Of a stretch of DNA of 64,000 nucleotides, positions 46,201 to 49,679 are shown in pieces. The position numbers were made by a program, and so were the translations under genes. Each line of letters begins with the position of its first letter. The stretch's first letter is position 1. The notes under the pieces are model-generated. The model searched no databases, was not told where the DNA came from, and saw nothing but the letters and a program-made list of their open reading frames with translations. This DNA is from Aurelia coerulea (lineage: Eukaryota > Cnidaria > Scyphozoa > Semaeostomeae > Ulmaridae), in NCBI GenBank assembly GCA_039566865.1, contig CM076956.1:7079511-7143510 (forward strand), given 5' to 3'.

Positions 46201-47456
46201 CAATACGTAGCATGGCCTTATCATGATGTACCAGATTCAAAACGAGACATCTTGGCATTGATTAGCAGAGCAGAAGAATCGCAAAGGAGGCTTGGAAGCA
46301 GCCCGATCCTTGTTATTTGCAGGTTTGTTGCTGTTGTTGTTGTTTATAGTTTGCTGTTGTTGTTGTTATTGTTGATGACCTTTAGTTCGCGACGAAAATT
46401 AACGAAATAAAGGAACCATCTAGTAGGCCTTAAAGAATCAATCAACCACATTCAAAAAATGTCAAGAAATGGTCCGTTTGTTTCGCGTGTTCACACGATA
46501 TATTTCCAAATTGTGCAGATTCGACGAGGTCCGTTTTTTCAAATTCTGCTGGCACAATTTGTGCCATTTTTATGCAAGCAGGAGGCCTATCTGTAACACT
46601 TTTGTTCCGTTTTTAAATTTTGTGTAGGCATCATGTGACTTTGTTTAAAATGCTTCGTTTTCTAATTTCTTATGTAATTACTTTTTCAGAGATTTTCCCA
46701 GTTATTGTATCTAACGTTGTTATTTTATTTCCAGTGATGGTGCAAGCCGGTGTGGAACATTCTGTTCAATTTATAATTGCATCGAACGCGTCAAGGTTGA
46801 GCAAATAATTGACGTCTTTCAAGTTGTCCGCTGTATAAGACTTGTCCGGCCTCATGCCGTCGCCACTGTGGTAAGTTTGAAACTTCTTCGCGTTTCAAAA
46901 TCAAGTTCAATCCCAACCTTCCAAGACCTGGGGAAAATCTTTGTGCGTGGGGACGTTACTATGTTACTACAAACAAGTCGCTTATTTGAATGCATAATTT
47001 GGAAGGGAAAAGTCGAGAAATGGTGGGACAAAATGCGATACATTTATAGCAGTATAATATTCAATTCTATCCTCAATGTCCTCAATTATACCACTTTCTA
47101 CAGCGTGTTTCAGAAAAATGCAGCCCAAATTTATTCGAGATTGTTCAGGAAATAACTAGGGAGTTATGTAGCTGATTTGATCCAACTGAATCTTGTATCT
47201 GGAACATCATTTGGAATGTATCTAAATGATCAATCTCGAATAATGATCAATCAATCTTGTATCTATAAGTTGACTTGTTACCAACGGCGAATAAATTGCA
47301 AACTGCAGGCTTTGAAACGTTGAACTTTTTTTCACTCATCCGAAAGTTTCAAATTTGACATTGACTTCTTCTTTAATTCAGGACCAAATGGAGTACATAT
47401 ATGAAATGGTGCTGGAATATTTAAACTCATTCGACAATTACATCAACTTTAACTAA
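6848..47456 (+). CDS. PTPRF-like: LAR-type receptor protein tyrosine phosphatase, 5'-incomplete gene model
   Basis: This is a single-pass membrane phosphatase that would couple extracellular adhesion or ligand binding to dephosphorylation of phosphotyrosine proteins inside the cell. I read 33 exons on the plus strand, each bounded by AG/GT with matching phases; together they give 5,147 nt, about 1,714 codons and a TAA at 47454-47456. Domain order is Ig, 8 FN3, TM, juxtamembrane, PTP D1, PTP D2. Assignment to the LAR (type IIa) group rests on the HPPVPV...LKAN...EEY juxtamembrane pattern, the D1 signature [12 protein letters not shown] and the C-terminal EYLNSFDNY, which resembles the LAR ending EYLGSFDHY. 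LAR proteins usually have three Ig domains; only one is seen here. No signal peptide or start codon is visible, so the 5' exons lie upstream of the window or went unrecognised in 1-6847. The domain segments are listed separately with exon coordinates. Confidence 0.9.
7577..7732. repeat. Palindromic MITE in RPTP intron
   Basis: TTTAAAGGGTCTGTTTCATC on the left is mirrored by GATGAAACAGACCCTTTAAA on the right; arms about 65 bp. Confidence 0.75.
7728..8188. repeat. TTTAAAGAGACACA-ended MITE, copy 1, with nested palindrome
   Basis: Inverted ends TTTAAAGAGACACAATC and TGTGTCTCTTTAAA match the second copy at 15442-15840, along with internal blocks (TAGAAGTCGTACGAAA and CTCTACTTTATGCAT). A second palindrome, about 7786-7995, is inserted inside; its inner arms are GGATCCGCCATTCCAACATT and its inverse. 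Confidence 0.75.
8245..8345 (+). repeat. tRNA-derived SINE, copy 1
   Basis: Contains a pol III box A (TGGCGCAGTGG, 8259-8269) and box B (GGTTCAATCCC, 8312-8322), 42 nt apart as in tRNA. The sequence matches a second copy at 38205-38300. The 3' body, about 8350-8410 (GGTCGCAAACTCCATTAGG...), resembles 38845-38895. Confidence 0.75.
8655..8978 (+). CDS. RPTP exon: fibronectin type III domain 1
   Basis: A 324-nt phase 1-1 exon follows TTTTCAACAG and ends at GTAAGC. It carries one complete FN3 module. The start is the usual proline-rich G-LPPRAI, the B-strand tryptophan is in KVFWTQV, and the F-strand motif is [14 protein letters not shown]. Unlike FN3 domains 2-6, this domain is not split by an internal intron. 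Adhesive beta-sandwich spacer role is inferred from the family. Confidence 0.8.
9006..9060 (+). repeat. Solo end of a CCGGGTGTCCC-type element
   Basis: ACAGGGTGTCCCAAGTAAAT resembles the terminus shared by the CCGGGTG elements listed below. I see no matching right end before the next exon. Confidence 0.4.
9773..11159 (+). CDS. RPTP exons: FN3 domain 2 (two exons)
   Basis: Exons 9773-9843 (71 nt, phase 1 to 0) and 10898-11159 (262 nt, phase 0 to 1) encode one FN3 domain. The first exon ends in LEWQ, the B-strand tryptophan motif. The second starts [14 protein letters not shown] and carries [11 protein letters not shown]. The intron between them holds two palindromic miniature elements (10237-10400 and 10612-10838). 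Confidence 0.85.
9885..10066. repeat. Palindromic MITE
   Basis: gacttgctacaagtcttcg and cgttttcgtttggttt are mirrored by aaaccaaacgaaaacgaaga and ttttagcaagttaa. The centre is GC-rich (gcgcctaaggcgc). Confidence 0.6.
10237..10400. repeat. ATAGACCATTTTGA-ended MITE, copy 1
   Basis: An almost complete palindrome: atagaccattttgacattta mirrors taaatgtcaaaatggtctat, with arms of about 70 bp including GGCTGCCACAG / CTGTGGCAGCC. A longer relative lies at 18900-19369. Confidence 0.75.
10612..10838. repeat. Palindromic MITE with long arms
   Basis: ttgtcacccaggatcctttg and gggttcactgcaatttcaga on the left are mirrored on the right; arms about 95 bp, ending 60 bp before the next RPTP exon. Confidence 0.75.
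11205..11400 (+). mobile_element. Non-LTR retrotransposon reverse-transcriptase tail fragment
   Basis: The short ORF contains ...[19 protein letters not shown], the pattern of the C-terminal end of many LINE reverse-transcriptase ORFs (GxxLWNSLPxxIR). It is a fragment with no catalytic motif, sitting just after an RPTP donor. Confidence 0.5.
11860..12864 (+). CDS. RPTP exons: FN3 domain 3 (two exons)
   Basis: Exons 11860-11930 (71 nt) and 12606-12864 (259 nt) have phases 1-0 and 0-1. The first ends QMKWE, the second starts with a [11 protein letters not shown] strand and contains [11 protein letters not shown]. Layout is the same as FN3 domains 2, 4, 5 and 6, which points to serial duplication of a two-exon unit. 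Confidence 0.85.
13385..13620 (+). mobile_element. LINE 3' end, copy A (broken)
   Basis: [10 protein letters not shown] motif followed by a frameshifted cysteine region matches the tail at 40930-41030. Then comes the shared 3' untranslated motif GCCAACTGTAAATAGTTG and a TAT/ATT-rich end. A hammerhead-like core lies at 13532-13554. Confidence 0.5.
13745..15161 (+). CDS. RPTP exons: FN3 domain 4 (two exons)
   Basis: Exons 13745-13815 (71 nt, ending VLLSWQ) and 14897-15161 (265 nt) encode one FN3 domain. The second exon contains [15 protein letters not shown] and [11 protein letters not shown]. Phases are 1-0 and 0-1. Donors are GTATGT and GTGAGT. The middle part is basic and acidic in turn ([19 protein letters not shown]), probably a surface loop. 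Confidence 0.85.
14366..14500. repeat. Palindromic MITE
   Basis: gaggtccatgctggaaaatatttggacc is mirrored by ggtccaaatattttccagaatgga; arms about 30 bp, with a second small palindrome around cggaccgaacgcagtgaggtcc. Confidence 0.55.
15442..15840. repeat. TTTAAAGAGACACA-ended MITE, copy 2
   Basis: Inverted ends TTTAAAGAGACACAATCGC and ATTGTGTCTCTTTTTTAA. It shares internal blocks with the copy at 7728-8188. Confidence 0.7.
16352..17638 (+). CDS. RPTP exons: FN3 domain 5 (two exons)
   Basis: Exons 16352-16422 (71 nt, ending ASLSWS) and 17377-17638 (262 nt) encode one FN3 domain. The second starts [18 protein letters not shown] and contains [11 protein letters not shown]. The intron between them carries an AAGAAACT-family repeat (16666-17047). 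Confidence 0.85.
16666..17047. repeat. AAGAAACT-family MITE, copy 1
   Basis: Inverted ends TACACGTATTTTTTCTTATA and TTATAAAAAATACGTGTA. The interior contains AAGAAACT or AAGAAAC many times. Copies at 39455-39797, 40056-40434, 44047-44405 and 47904-48255 share blocks such as CTCCAGTACTGGGA and GGTAGTGAACATGAAGATT. Confidence 0.8.
18154..18749. repeat. CCGGGTGAGTC-ended long palindrome
   Basis: GAGTGAGCCAGAAAAAAGTT on the left and AACTTTTTTCTGACTCACCC on the right are inverted. The mirror continues for about 200 bp through GCGAGAAAAATCACAAA and TTCCAGTGCTGGTAAGACAG. Close relative of 48399-48998. Confidence 0.75.
18900..19369. repeat. ATAGACCATTT-ended element, copy 2
   Basis: Shares termini and the GGGGAGAGC...TTTACCAGAA block with 10237-10400 but has an unrelated 300-bp centre. 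Confidence 0.65.
19479..20749 (+). CDS. RPTP exons: FN3 domain 6 (two exons)
   Basis: Exons 19479-19549 (71 nt, ending FIEVSWK) and 20491-20749 (259 nt) encode the last of the two-exon FN3 modules. The second exon contains [15 protein letters not shown] and [11 protein letters not shown], a diverged form of the PWSTY motif of its siblings. The donor I chose is GTTAGT at 20750, the only one that keeps phase 1. It is weaker than the other donors in the gene. Confidence 0.8.
19830..19925 (+). repeat. Diverged relative of the 55889-56011 repeat
   Basis: GCAAAATTACTTATGCAAAACTC and GCGGACATTTTCATGTGAC resemble the interior of the 55889-56011 element. Confidence 0.35.
20220..20375 (+). repeat. Dispersed repeat shared with 26915-27060
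   Basis: Both stretches carry TTTGTTTTGA, CCTGCGA, AATCGCTTTGAA and AAAGCAACTxATG in the same order and spacing. Confidence 0.5.
20882..21072. repeat. Weak inverted repeat
   Basis: aatcggctaaggttt at the left is mirrored by aaaccttagccgatt at the right. Confidence 0.4.
21210..21638. repeat. CCGGGTGTCCC MITE with TA duplication
   Basis: Ends CCGGGTGTCCCAAAATAATG and CATTTTGGGACACCCGG are perfect inverses at the outer part and are flanked by TA. Mirror symmetry continues through ATCGATAAACCTGCTCAAA and its inverse, so almost the whole 429 bp folds back. Confidence 0.8.
21640..22159. repeat. CCGGGTGA-type element related to 45477-46097
   Basis: The arms share GGCTGTGAAATAAAAAATACG, GGCCAATATTC and the GATAGAxTxACATT block, inverted at the right. 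It abuts the previous element, so the two are inserted next to one another. Confidence 0.65.
22381..22716 (+). CDS. RPTP exon: FN3 domain 7 with furin-type site
   Basis: A single 336-nt phase 1-1 exon encodes a whole FN3 domain. It contains [21 protein letters not shown] and [23 protein letters not shown], a canonical FN3 G-strand region. A long insertion loop carries RSRSKRD. This domain is closer to the FN3 consensus than domains 2-6. Confidence 0.85.
22539..22550 (+). other. Putative furin/proprotein convertase cleavage site (RSKR)
   Basis: The codons at these positions read R-S-K-R followed by D, fitting the furin consensus R-X-K/R-R. LAR-type and type IIb receptor phosphatases are known to be cut by furin-like proteases in the extracellular part near the membrane, giving two non-covalently held subunits. 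Here the site falls in a loop of the penultimate FN3 domain, about 170 residues before the transmembrane helix. Cleavage itself is inferred. Confidence 0.6.
22728..23047. repeat. Palindromic MITE
   Basis: catttagcatgggcaataat, tattatgatcaaaattgtat and gttgtttctcttccatggga are all mirrored on the right side. Arms are about 110 bp. It starts directly after an RPTP donor. Confidence 0.7.
23933..24825 (+). CDS. RPTP exons: FN3 domain 8, membrane-proximal
   Basis: Exons 23933-24153 (221 nt, phase 1 to 0) and 24771-24825 (55 nt, phase 0 to 1) encode an FN3 domain. It starts [11 protein letters not shown], has the B-strand [20 protein letters not shown], and ends with the F/G-strand [19 protein letters not shown]. 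The internal intron position differs from that of FN3 domains 2-6, so this domain was not part of the same duplication series. The intron holds two stacked palindromic elements (24232-24408 and 24424-24660). Confidence 0.82.
24232..24408. repeat. Palindromic MITE with G-tract
   Basis: atgacttctgc and gtaagccactaa are mirrored by ttagtggcgtatgcccatgcagaagtca. A run of 13 G lies near the left end. Confidence 0.55.
24424..24660. repeat. Palindromic MITE
   Basis: gtactcacctactatatgtg and gcaatgtattgttttgactg are mirrored by cagtcaaaacaatacattgc and cattaggtgagtaa; arms about 90 bp. Confidence 0.65.
25248..25374 (+). CDS. RPTP exon: transmembrane segment
   Basis: A 127-nt exon (phase 1 to 2) follows TTCTTTTGCAG. 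After a short polar stalk it encodes about 21 hydrophobic residues from [11 protein letters not shown] to IIALVVY, followed by the basic stop-transfer RRMK. The RR pair spans the splice junction into the exon at 25777. It marks the boundary between the extracellular FN3 array and the cytoplasmic part. Confidence 0.9.
25547..25571 (-). ncRNA. Hammerhead-ribozyme-like core (candidate)
   Basis: The minus strand reads CTGACGA, then GAC-cacaga-GTC (stem II), then GAAAC and GCGTC. This fits the core CUGANGA...GAAAC and a GUC cleavage triplet. Such motifs are known at the ends of Penelope-like elements. Part of the motif (GTGGTCATCGTCAGGAGAAT) is tandemly duplicated. Stems I and III are short, so activity is uncertain. 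Confidence 0.35.
25777..27414 (+). CDS. RPTP exons: cytoplasmic juxtamembrane region
   Basis: Exons 25777-26000 (224 nt, phase 2 to 1) and 27290-27414 (125 nt, phase 1 to 0). The first encodes a strongly acidic stretch rich in E, D and N (for example [17 protein letters not shown]) with no domain I recognise. The second encodes [19 protein letters not shown] and then a helix ending [13 protein letters not shown]. That second part matches the segment before D1 in LAR proteins (HPPIP...LKAND...QEY). The intron between them holds a 19-bp minisatellite, a Harbinger-like sequence lies just downstream, and a perfect hairpin sits directly before the second exon. Confidence 0.82.
26440..26630 (+). 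repeat. 19-bp minisatellite, ten units
   Basis: The unit ACACCTTCCGTGCAATCGC is repeated about ten times head to tail, with G/A changes at two positions. It lies in the RPTP intron between the juxtamembrane exons. No spacers of CRISPR type are present. Confidence 0.9.
27191..27263. repeat. Perfect 30-bp hairpin before an RPTP exon
   Basis: The arms 27191-27220 and 27234-27263 are exact inverses (ACTGATTCCCTGAAGAGAAG... on the left) around a 13-nt loop. The hairpin ends 26 nt before the first base of the exon at 27290, where branch point and pyrimidine tract should be. Confidence 0.85.
27601..28224. mobile_element. PIF/Harbinger-like non-autonomous element
   Basis: Ends GGGCGTATTCTTTTGG and CCAAAAGAATACGCCC are inverted and flanked by TAA on both sides, the 3-bp target duplication of PIF/Harbinger. 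The interior carries many subterminal copies of GAAAACGGTAGA and CCAAAAGAAT in both orientations, possible transposase-binding arrays. No transposase ORF. Confidence 0.75.
28568..37008 (+). CDS. RPTP exons: catalytic phosphatase domain D1
   Basis: Eight exons encode D1: 28568-28655, 29899-29978, 30397-30433, 30982-31079, 31774-31893, 32986-33137, 34907-35042 and 36859-37008. All key motifs of an active classical PTP are present. These are the pTyr loop [28 protein letters not shown], the core DFWRMIWQ, the WPDHG loop with its general acid, the P-loop [10 protein letters not shown] split by an intron after HC (catalytic Cys about residue 1349 of this model), and the Q-loop MVQTEDQY. It should dephosphorylate phosphotyrosine by the cysteinyl-phosphate mechanism. 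RVILKPVPG and [12 protein letters not shown] closely resemble LAR/PTPRS/PTPRD. The phases join without a frameshift. Confidence 0.92.
28780..29410 (+). mobile_element. LINE 3' fragment with poly(A)-like tail
   Basis: The ORF tail (28792-29004) has the pattern [12 protein letters not shown]...LLYG...[18 protein letters not shown], known from the C-terminal end of cnidarian non-LTR retrotransposon ORFs. It is followed by about 380 bp of untranslated sequence and an A-run at 29389-29410. A small palindrome (29095-29205) is inserted in the untranslated part. Confidence 0.6.
29460..29765 (+). repeat. Degenerate GATTTT-rich tract
   Basis: Short imperfect repeats of the type AGATTTTxGxAGATTTTTxGAGGATT run for 300 bp. 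There is no coding potential. Confidence 0.5.
31137..31260 (+). repeat. GTCC/GTCT tetranucleotide microsatellite
   Basis: An impure run of GTCC, GTCT and GTAT units of about 120 bp lies 57 bp after an RPTP donor. Confidence 0.9.
31908..32430 (+). mobile_element. LINE 3' end, copy B: reverse-transcriptase tail
   Basis: The reading frame contains [39 protein letters not shown] and the ending TCTCKICN. This is the C-terminal region of a non-LTR reverse-transcriptase ORF. The shared 3' motif CCAACTGTAAATA follows near 32405. The 5' part and catalytic motifs are missing. It starts 15 bp after an RPTP donor. Confidence 0.75.
33198..33365 (+). repeat. About 67-bp tandem repeat, 2.5 units
   Basis: Units begin TTCACACGATACxGGCACGAT and contain GGTACCAAAATTTTAGCTAGC. 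A related TTCACACGATA / CACAATTTGTGCC stretch lies at 46485-46570. Confidence 0.6.
33622..34075. repeat. Palindromic element
   Basis: ggcctatccaagggcgcct and tattcccagtactgtagagt and ggtgtcctgtgacccagtac are mirrored at 33961-34075. An internal CCCAGTAC repeat occurs four times. Confidence 0.65.
35108..35508. repeat. Palindromic MITE with long arms
   Basis: aaaggacaagtccggggttg, gatgtatgatactttttt and cgtattcaaataagcaattt are all mirrored on the right side. Arms about 155 bp. Confidence 0.75.
35690..36450 (-). mobile_element. LINE 3' end, copy C: longest reverse-transcriptase tail
   Basis: A 190-residue minus-strand ORF (35878-36450) contains [46 protein letters not shown] and [20 protein letters not shown]. 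This is the tail of a non-LTR reverse transcriptase with a CxCxxCK knuckle. The catalytic part is absent (5'-truncated). Downstream on the minus strand the copy ends in an AAT microsatellite (about 35697-35716). Confidence 0.8.
36622..36645 (+). ncRNA. Hammerhead-ribozyme-like core (candidate)
   Basis: Reads CTGATGA, then GGG-ttatg-CCC (stem II), then GAAAC and GTC. This matches the invariant hammerhead core CUGAUGA...GAAA. Stem III would be very short, as in the motifs of Penelope-like elements and retrozymes. Stem I is not obvious. Confidence 0.4.
37456..37998. repeat. Palindromic MITE
   Basis: gtacagtctagcataggttcc and attctaccgttggactttt on the left are mirrored by gtccaacggtagaattat and ggaacctatgctgtacagtc on the right. 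Confidence 0.7.
38032..47456 (+). CDS. RPTP exons: degenerate phosphatase domain D2 and C-terminus
   Basis: Seven exons encode D2: 38032-38131, 39837-39913, 40596-40730, 41587-41721, 46168-46322, 46735-46870 and 47382-47456. The domain is recognisable from [54 protein letters not shown] and EYLNSFDNY. The substrate-recognition KNRY loop is gone ([13 protein letters not shown]). The WPD loop reads WPYHD, the P-loop reads [10 protein letters not shown] with His lost but Cys and Arg kept, and the Q-loop reads ATVDQ. It is therefore very likely a pseudophosphatase; in the family D2 mostly regulates D1 or binds partners. The P-loop intron sits in the same place as in D1, which reflects the ancient domain duplication. 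Stop TAA is at 47454. Confidence 0.9.
38205..38300 (+). repeat. tRNA-derived SINE, copy 2
   Basis: Box A TGGTGCAGTGG (38216-38226) and box B GGTTCAATCCC (38269-38279). It matches copy 1 at 8245-8345. A stretch like its 3' body appears 550 bp on, at 38845-38895, so this copy may be split by an insertion. Confidence 0.75.
39455..39797. repeat. AAGAAACT-family MITE, copy 2
   Basis: Matches 16666-17047 but lacks the first 40 bp of the left end. It is flanked by ATGGGTAA on both sides, a possible 8-bp target duplication. Confidence 0.75.
40056..40434. repeat. AAGAAACT-family MITE, copy 3 (diverged)
   Basis: Ends TACACTTATTTTTTTATAAG and TTTTTTATAAAAAATGAGTG with the AAGAAAC-rich subterminal parts; the centre differs. 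Confidence 0.6.
40850..41160 (+). mobile_element. LINE 3' end, copy D
   Basis: The frame ending [20 protein letters not shown] then ADLGYL and stop (about 40948-41030) is the same tail as in 35878-36450. It is followed by a 3' part with GCCAACTGTAAATAAATC and a TTATTATTA end. Confidence 0.7.
42102..45449. mobile_element. Mutator-like (MULE) non-autonomous element with 1-kb inverted arms
   Basis: The arms 42102-43113 and 44438-45449 are each 1,012 bp and nearly identical inverted copies starting GACAGAGCGGAAACGATGCG. Flanks carry a perfect 9-bp duplication, ATGTTGGCC (42093-42101 and 45450-45458). Long arms plus a 9-bp duplication are the hallmark of Mutator-like transposons. The 1.3-kb centre has no recognisable transposase; a minus-strand ORF at 43280-43522 has several Cys and His but no family I know. 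An AAGAAACT MITE (44047-44405) is nested in it. It sits in the RPTP intron between two D2 exons. Confidence 0.85.
44047..44405. repeat. AAGAAACT-family MITE, copy 4 (inside the MULE)
   Basis: Inverse orientation relative to copy 1; ends GCACGTATTTTTTCATAGGA and GAAAAAGTACGTGTA. Confidence 0.75.
45477..46097. repeat. CCGGGTGATTC-ended element
   Basis: CCGGGTGATTCAAAACAGTTAA on the left is mirrored by TTAACTTTTTCTTGACTCACCTGG. GCGGCCGATATTCAAA and TTAATCTATCAGT are mirrored too. It lies 19 bp from the MULE's target duplication. Confidence 0.7.
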
Positions 47457-47903
47457 CTGGCTCAAGAGAGAAAACAATTTATAGTAAGCTTCAAGAGGAT
47501 GGTAATGCTCAAATACTTTTTTCAAACTCAGAAGTGCTGGAGACACCTGCAAAGAGTCGCTCAAAAGACATTCGCAGAATTCAATATATTTGCAGTAGAC
47601 TCAGAAACGTTTTTGTGCCGACAGCAATAGTTGTTCCTTTTTAACTAAGGAATTGAAAATTACATGATGCTGTTCTCAAGATTGGATCTGTGCTGTGTGT
47701 GCTGATAGATGAAACAAAAATTTTGCACAAAGTAAATCGAATGTTGTAATGAAATAATTGAATTTTCGGCGGAAGTAACTGTATATAGAAAGCTAAATTT
47801 TTATTTATTCACTAACTTTTGGGGGAAAATTTTCTGATCTCTGTGAAAATTGCAATGAAATTGGAAAGAAAGATCAAAGATGTTTCGAAATTCTTGATGC
47901 AGA
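47457..47903 (+). other. Likely 3' UTR and downstream sequence of the RPTP gene
   Basis: No coding sequence after the stop at 47456. I do not see a convincing AATAAA close by, so the transcript end is undefined. Confidence 0.4.
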
Positions 47904-48255
47904 TACACGTATTGTTTATAAGAAACTAAGAATTTGGGCCAATGCTGAAAGTTTCTTAAGATTATCAGATTTTGAGTATTCAGAGTTTCTCGTGAGTTTC
48001 TTAAAGATTCCATAACCATGTTCATGTTCACTATCTGTTCCCTCGTCAAAATTTCAAACCAAGGTTTTTTCAAGCCTTTTCGTTGTTTGAACACTACTCA
48101 AGTACATTCCGAGTAATATGATACAGGAAACAAGTGAAAATAAAGTAAATAGTTTCTTAAGTTATATTTTCCCAGTAGTGGAGTTTCTTCATTTTTTTAG
48201 CCATCTATGAGAGCTGAGTGTTTTATAAGCAGTTTCTTATAAATTCATTGATACG
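47904..48255. repeat. AAGAAACT-family MITE, copy 5
   Basis: Inverse orientation; starts TACACGTATTGTTTATAAGA and ends in the AAGCAGTTTCTTATAA part. It shares GGGCCAATGCTGAAAGTTTC with its relatives. Confidence 0.7.
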
Positions 48256-48398
48256 CCTTCATAATATCACTTGACATACTTTAACAAACTAAATTTTGTT
48301 ATCTTAGTTGACATGTGACATACACACAAATGTTACTCAGTTTTTTAGAATCAAATGAGCAGCTAACAAACAACAGAACTTTTTGCTCACCCGGTTTA

Positions 48399-48998
48399 CC
48401 TGGTGAATCAGACAAAATGTCCCACATTTCACATTTGAAAGTTCATCGCACCTAGAGTACTTGATGGACTTGAATGAATCGAAATCTGAAGGATTAAAGC
48501 ATGGATTGAAGCATGTATTGAAGTATGGATTGAATCATGGATTGAAGCATGTATTGAAGCATGTATTGAAGCATGTATTGAAGTATGGATTGAAGTATGG
48601 ATTGATGTATTGAAGTATGGATTGACCGAGGGATTGAAGTATTTTTGTAATTTTTCTCGCGTTTCAAAGAAATACTGAAGTGCTTCAATCTCATGGCCAT
48701 AAATGGGCAGACGGTATTTCTCATCCTTGGAAAGAAATATTGTACTTTCTTTTGTCCTGCAAGAAAAATTTCCTCGTGATTTGATCAAGTGTTTTAGGCC
48801 CCTTTTCAGGCATTTCGCAACGACAAAAATTTGTAAAGTTGAATTTTCTGTACGTTCAGTGCTCATAAGGATACGAGAAAAATCACAAAAATGCTTTAAT
48901 CTTTCAGCTGTAAACTAAAACTTGAATCATTCAGATTCGTCAAGTACTCTTGGTACCATGAATTTTTGAAAGCTGGACATTTTTCTGGTTCACCCGGT
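48399..48998. repeat. CCGGGTGAATC-ended element with internal 12-bp minisatellite
   Basis: Left CCTGGTGAATCAGACAAAAT and right TTTTTCTGGTTCACCCGG are inverted; GAGTACTTGA / TCAAGTACTC blocks match 18154-18749. About ten units of ATTGAAGCATGT/ATTGAAGTATGG (48495-48640) have expanded in the left arm. Confidence 0.75.
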
Positions 48999-49339
48999 AT
49001 GTGCCTGATATGATACCCTGCTGATGCATAATGAAGTTATTTTGTAATATACGCAATATTATATTTAAACCATATAGGTAGAGTTATGACTTTATATTTT
49101 ATAGATATACAAGAAATCTGTGATTTTGAATTTAATGTTATTTAATGCATATATTGCTCGACTAATAGAGATGCGTTCATGTTGTTGCTTGAATCATTAA
49201 TATATTTTCATTAAAACACGGCTTCTTCATTTCTCGAAAAACTGATCTTGGTACCCAAAAAATCGTCGCACTGTGTCCTGTCCTGTCATGTCCTAGAGGA
49301 CTATTTTGCAGCGATATATAGTTTCATGTGAGGTAAGAA

Positions 49340-49390
49340 ATCGTTTCTTAGCCTGCGTGCTAGTCGAGTCTGCACGCAGGCCATAGTTTC
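49340..49390. repeat. GC-rich hairpin
   Basis: GCCTGCGTGC is mirrored by GCACGCAGGC around a 14-nt loop, upstream of SNRPA1. Confidence 0.55.
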
Positions 49391-49614
49391 TGTGAGGTAA
49401 GAAATAGTTGAACTCTCTGATGATTATCGGAATTTTCACGAAAGTTATGACATTGATCTCCAATATAACCTGTATGCGACATCTCTGAGTTTTTTACCTG
49501 GCCGATCAGTGAATCAAGTCTTCAGATCAATGATCAATGTGATATGTGATCAAATCTAAATCTTTTGAAAATGAGGCTGATGTCCTTAGCCTCGATTTCA
49601 GCGTTTAGGCCGCC

Positions 49615-49638
49615 ATGCTTTTTGGAGAGGAACATTGA
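49615..49638 (+). promoter_or_regulatory. Possible short upstream ORF before SNRPA1
   Basis: GCCGCCATGC is a near-ideal Kozak context. It opens a seven-codon ORF that ends in TGA, 41 nt before the SNRPA1 ATG and in another frame. If the transcript starts upstream of 49615 this would act as a uORF. The transcription start cannot be seen, so it may instead lie in untranscribed promoter DNA. Confidence 0.35.
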
Positions 49639-49679
49639 AGAACGTTGCTAGTGAAAAAGCGAAATATAAACCAAGAAAA

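Noticed and set aside
48429..48866. 145-residue minus-strand ORF with SIHASIH repeats
   Set aside because: Translation of the 12-bp minisatellite; not a gene.
49635..49679. In-frame N-terminal extension of SNRPA1 upstream of 49680
   Set aside because: The upstream codon at 49635 is TTG, not ATG, and family members start at the MVK position.
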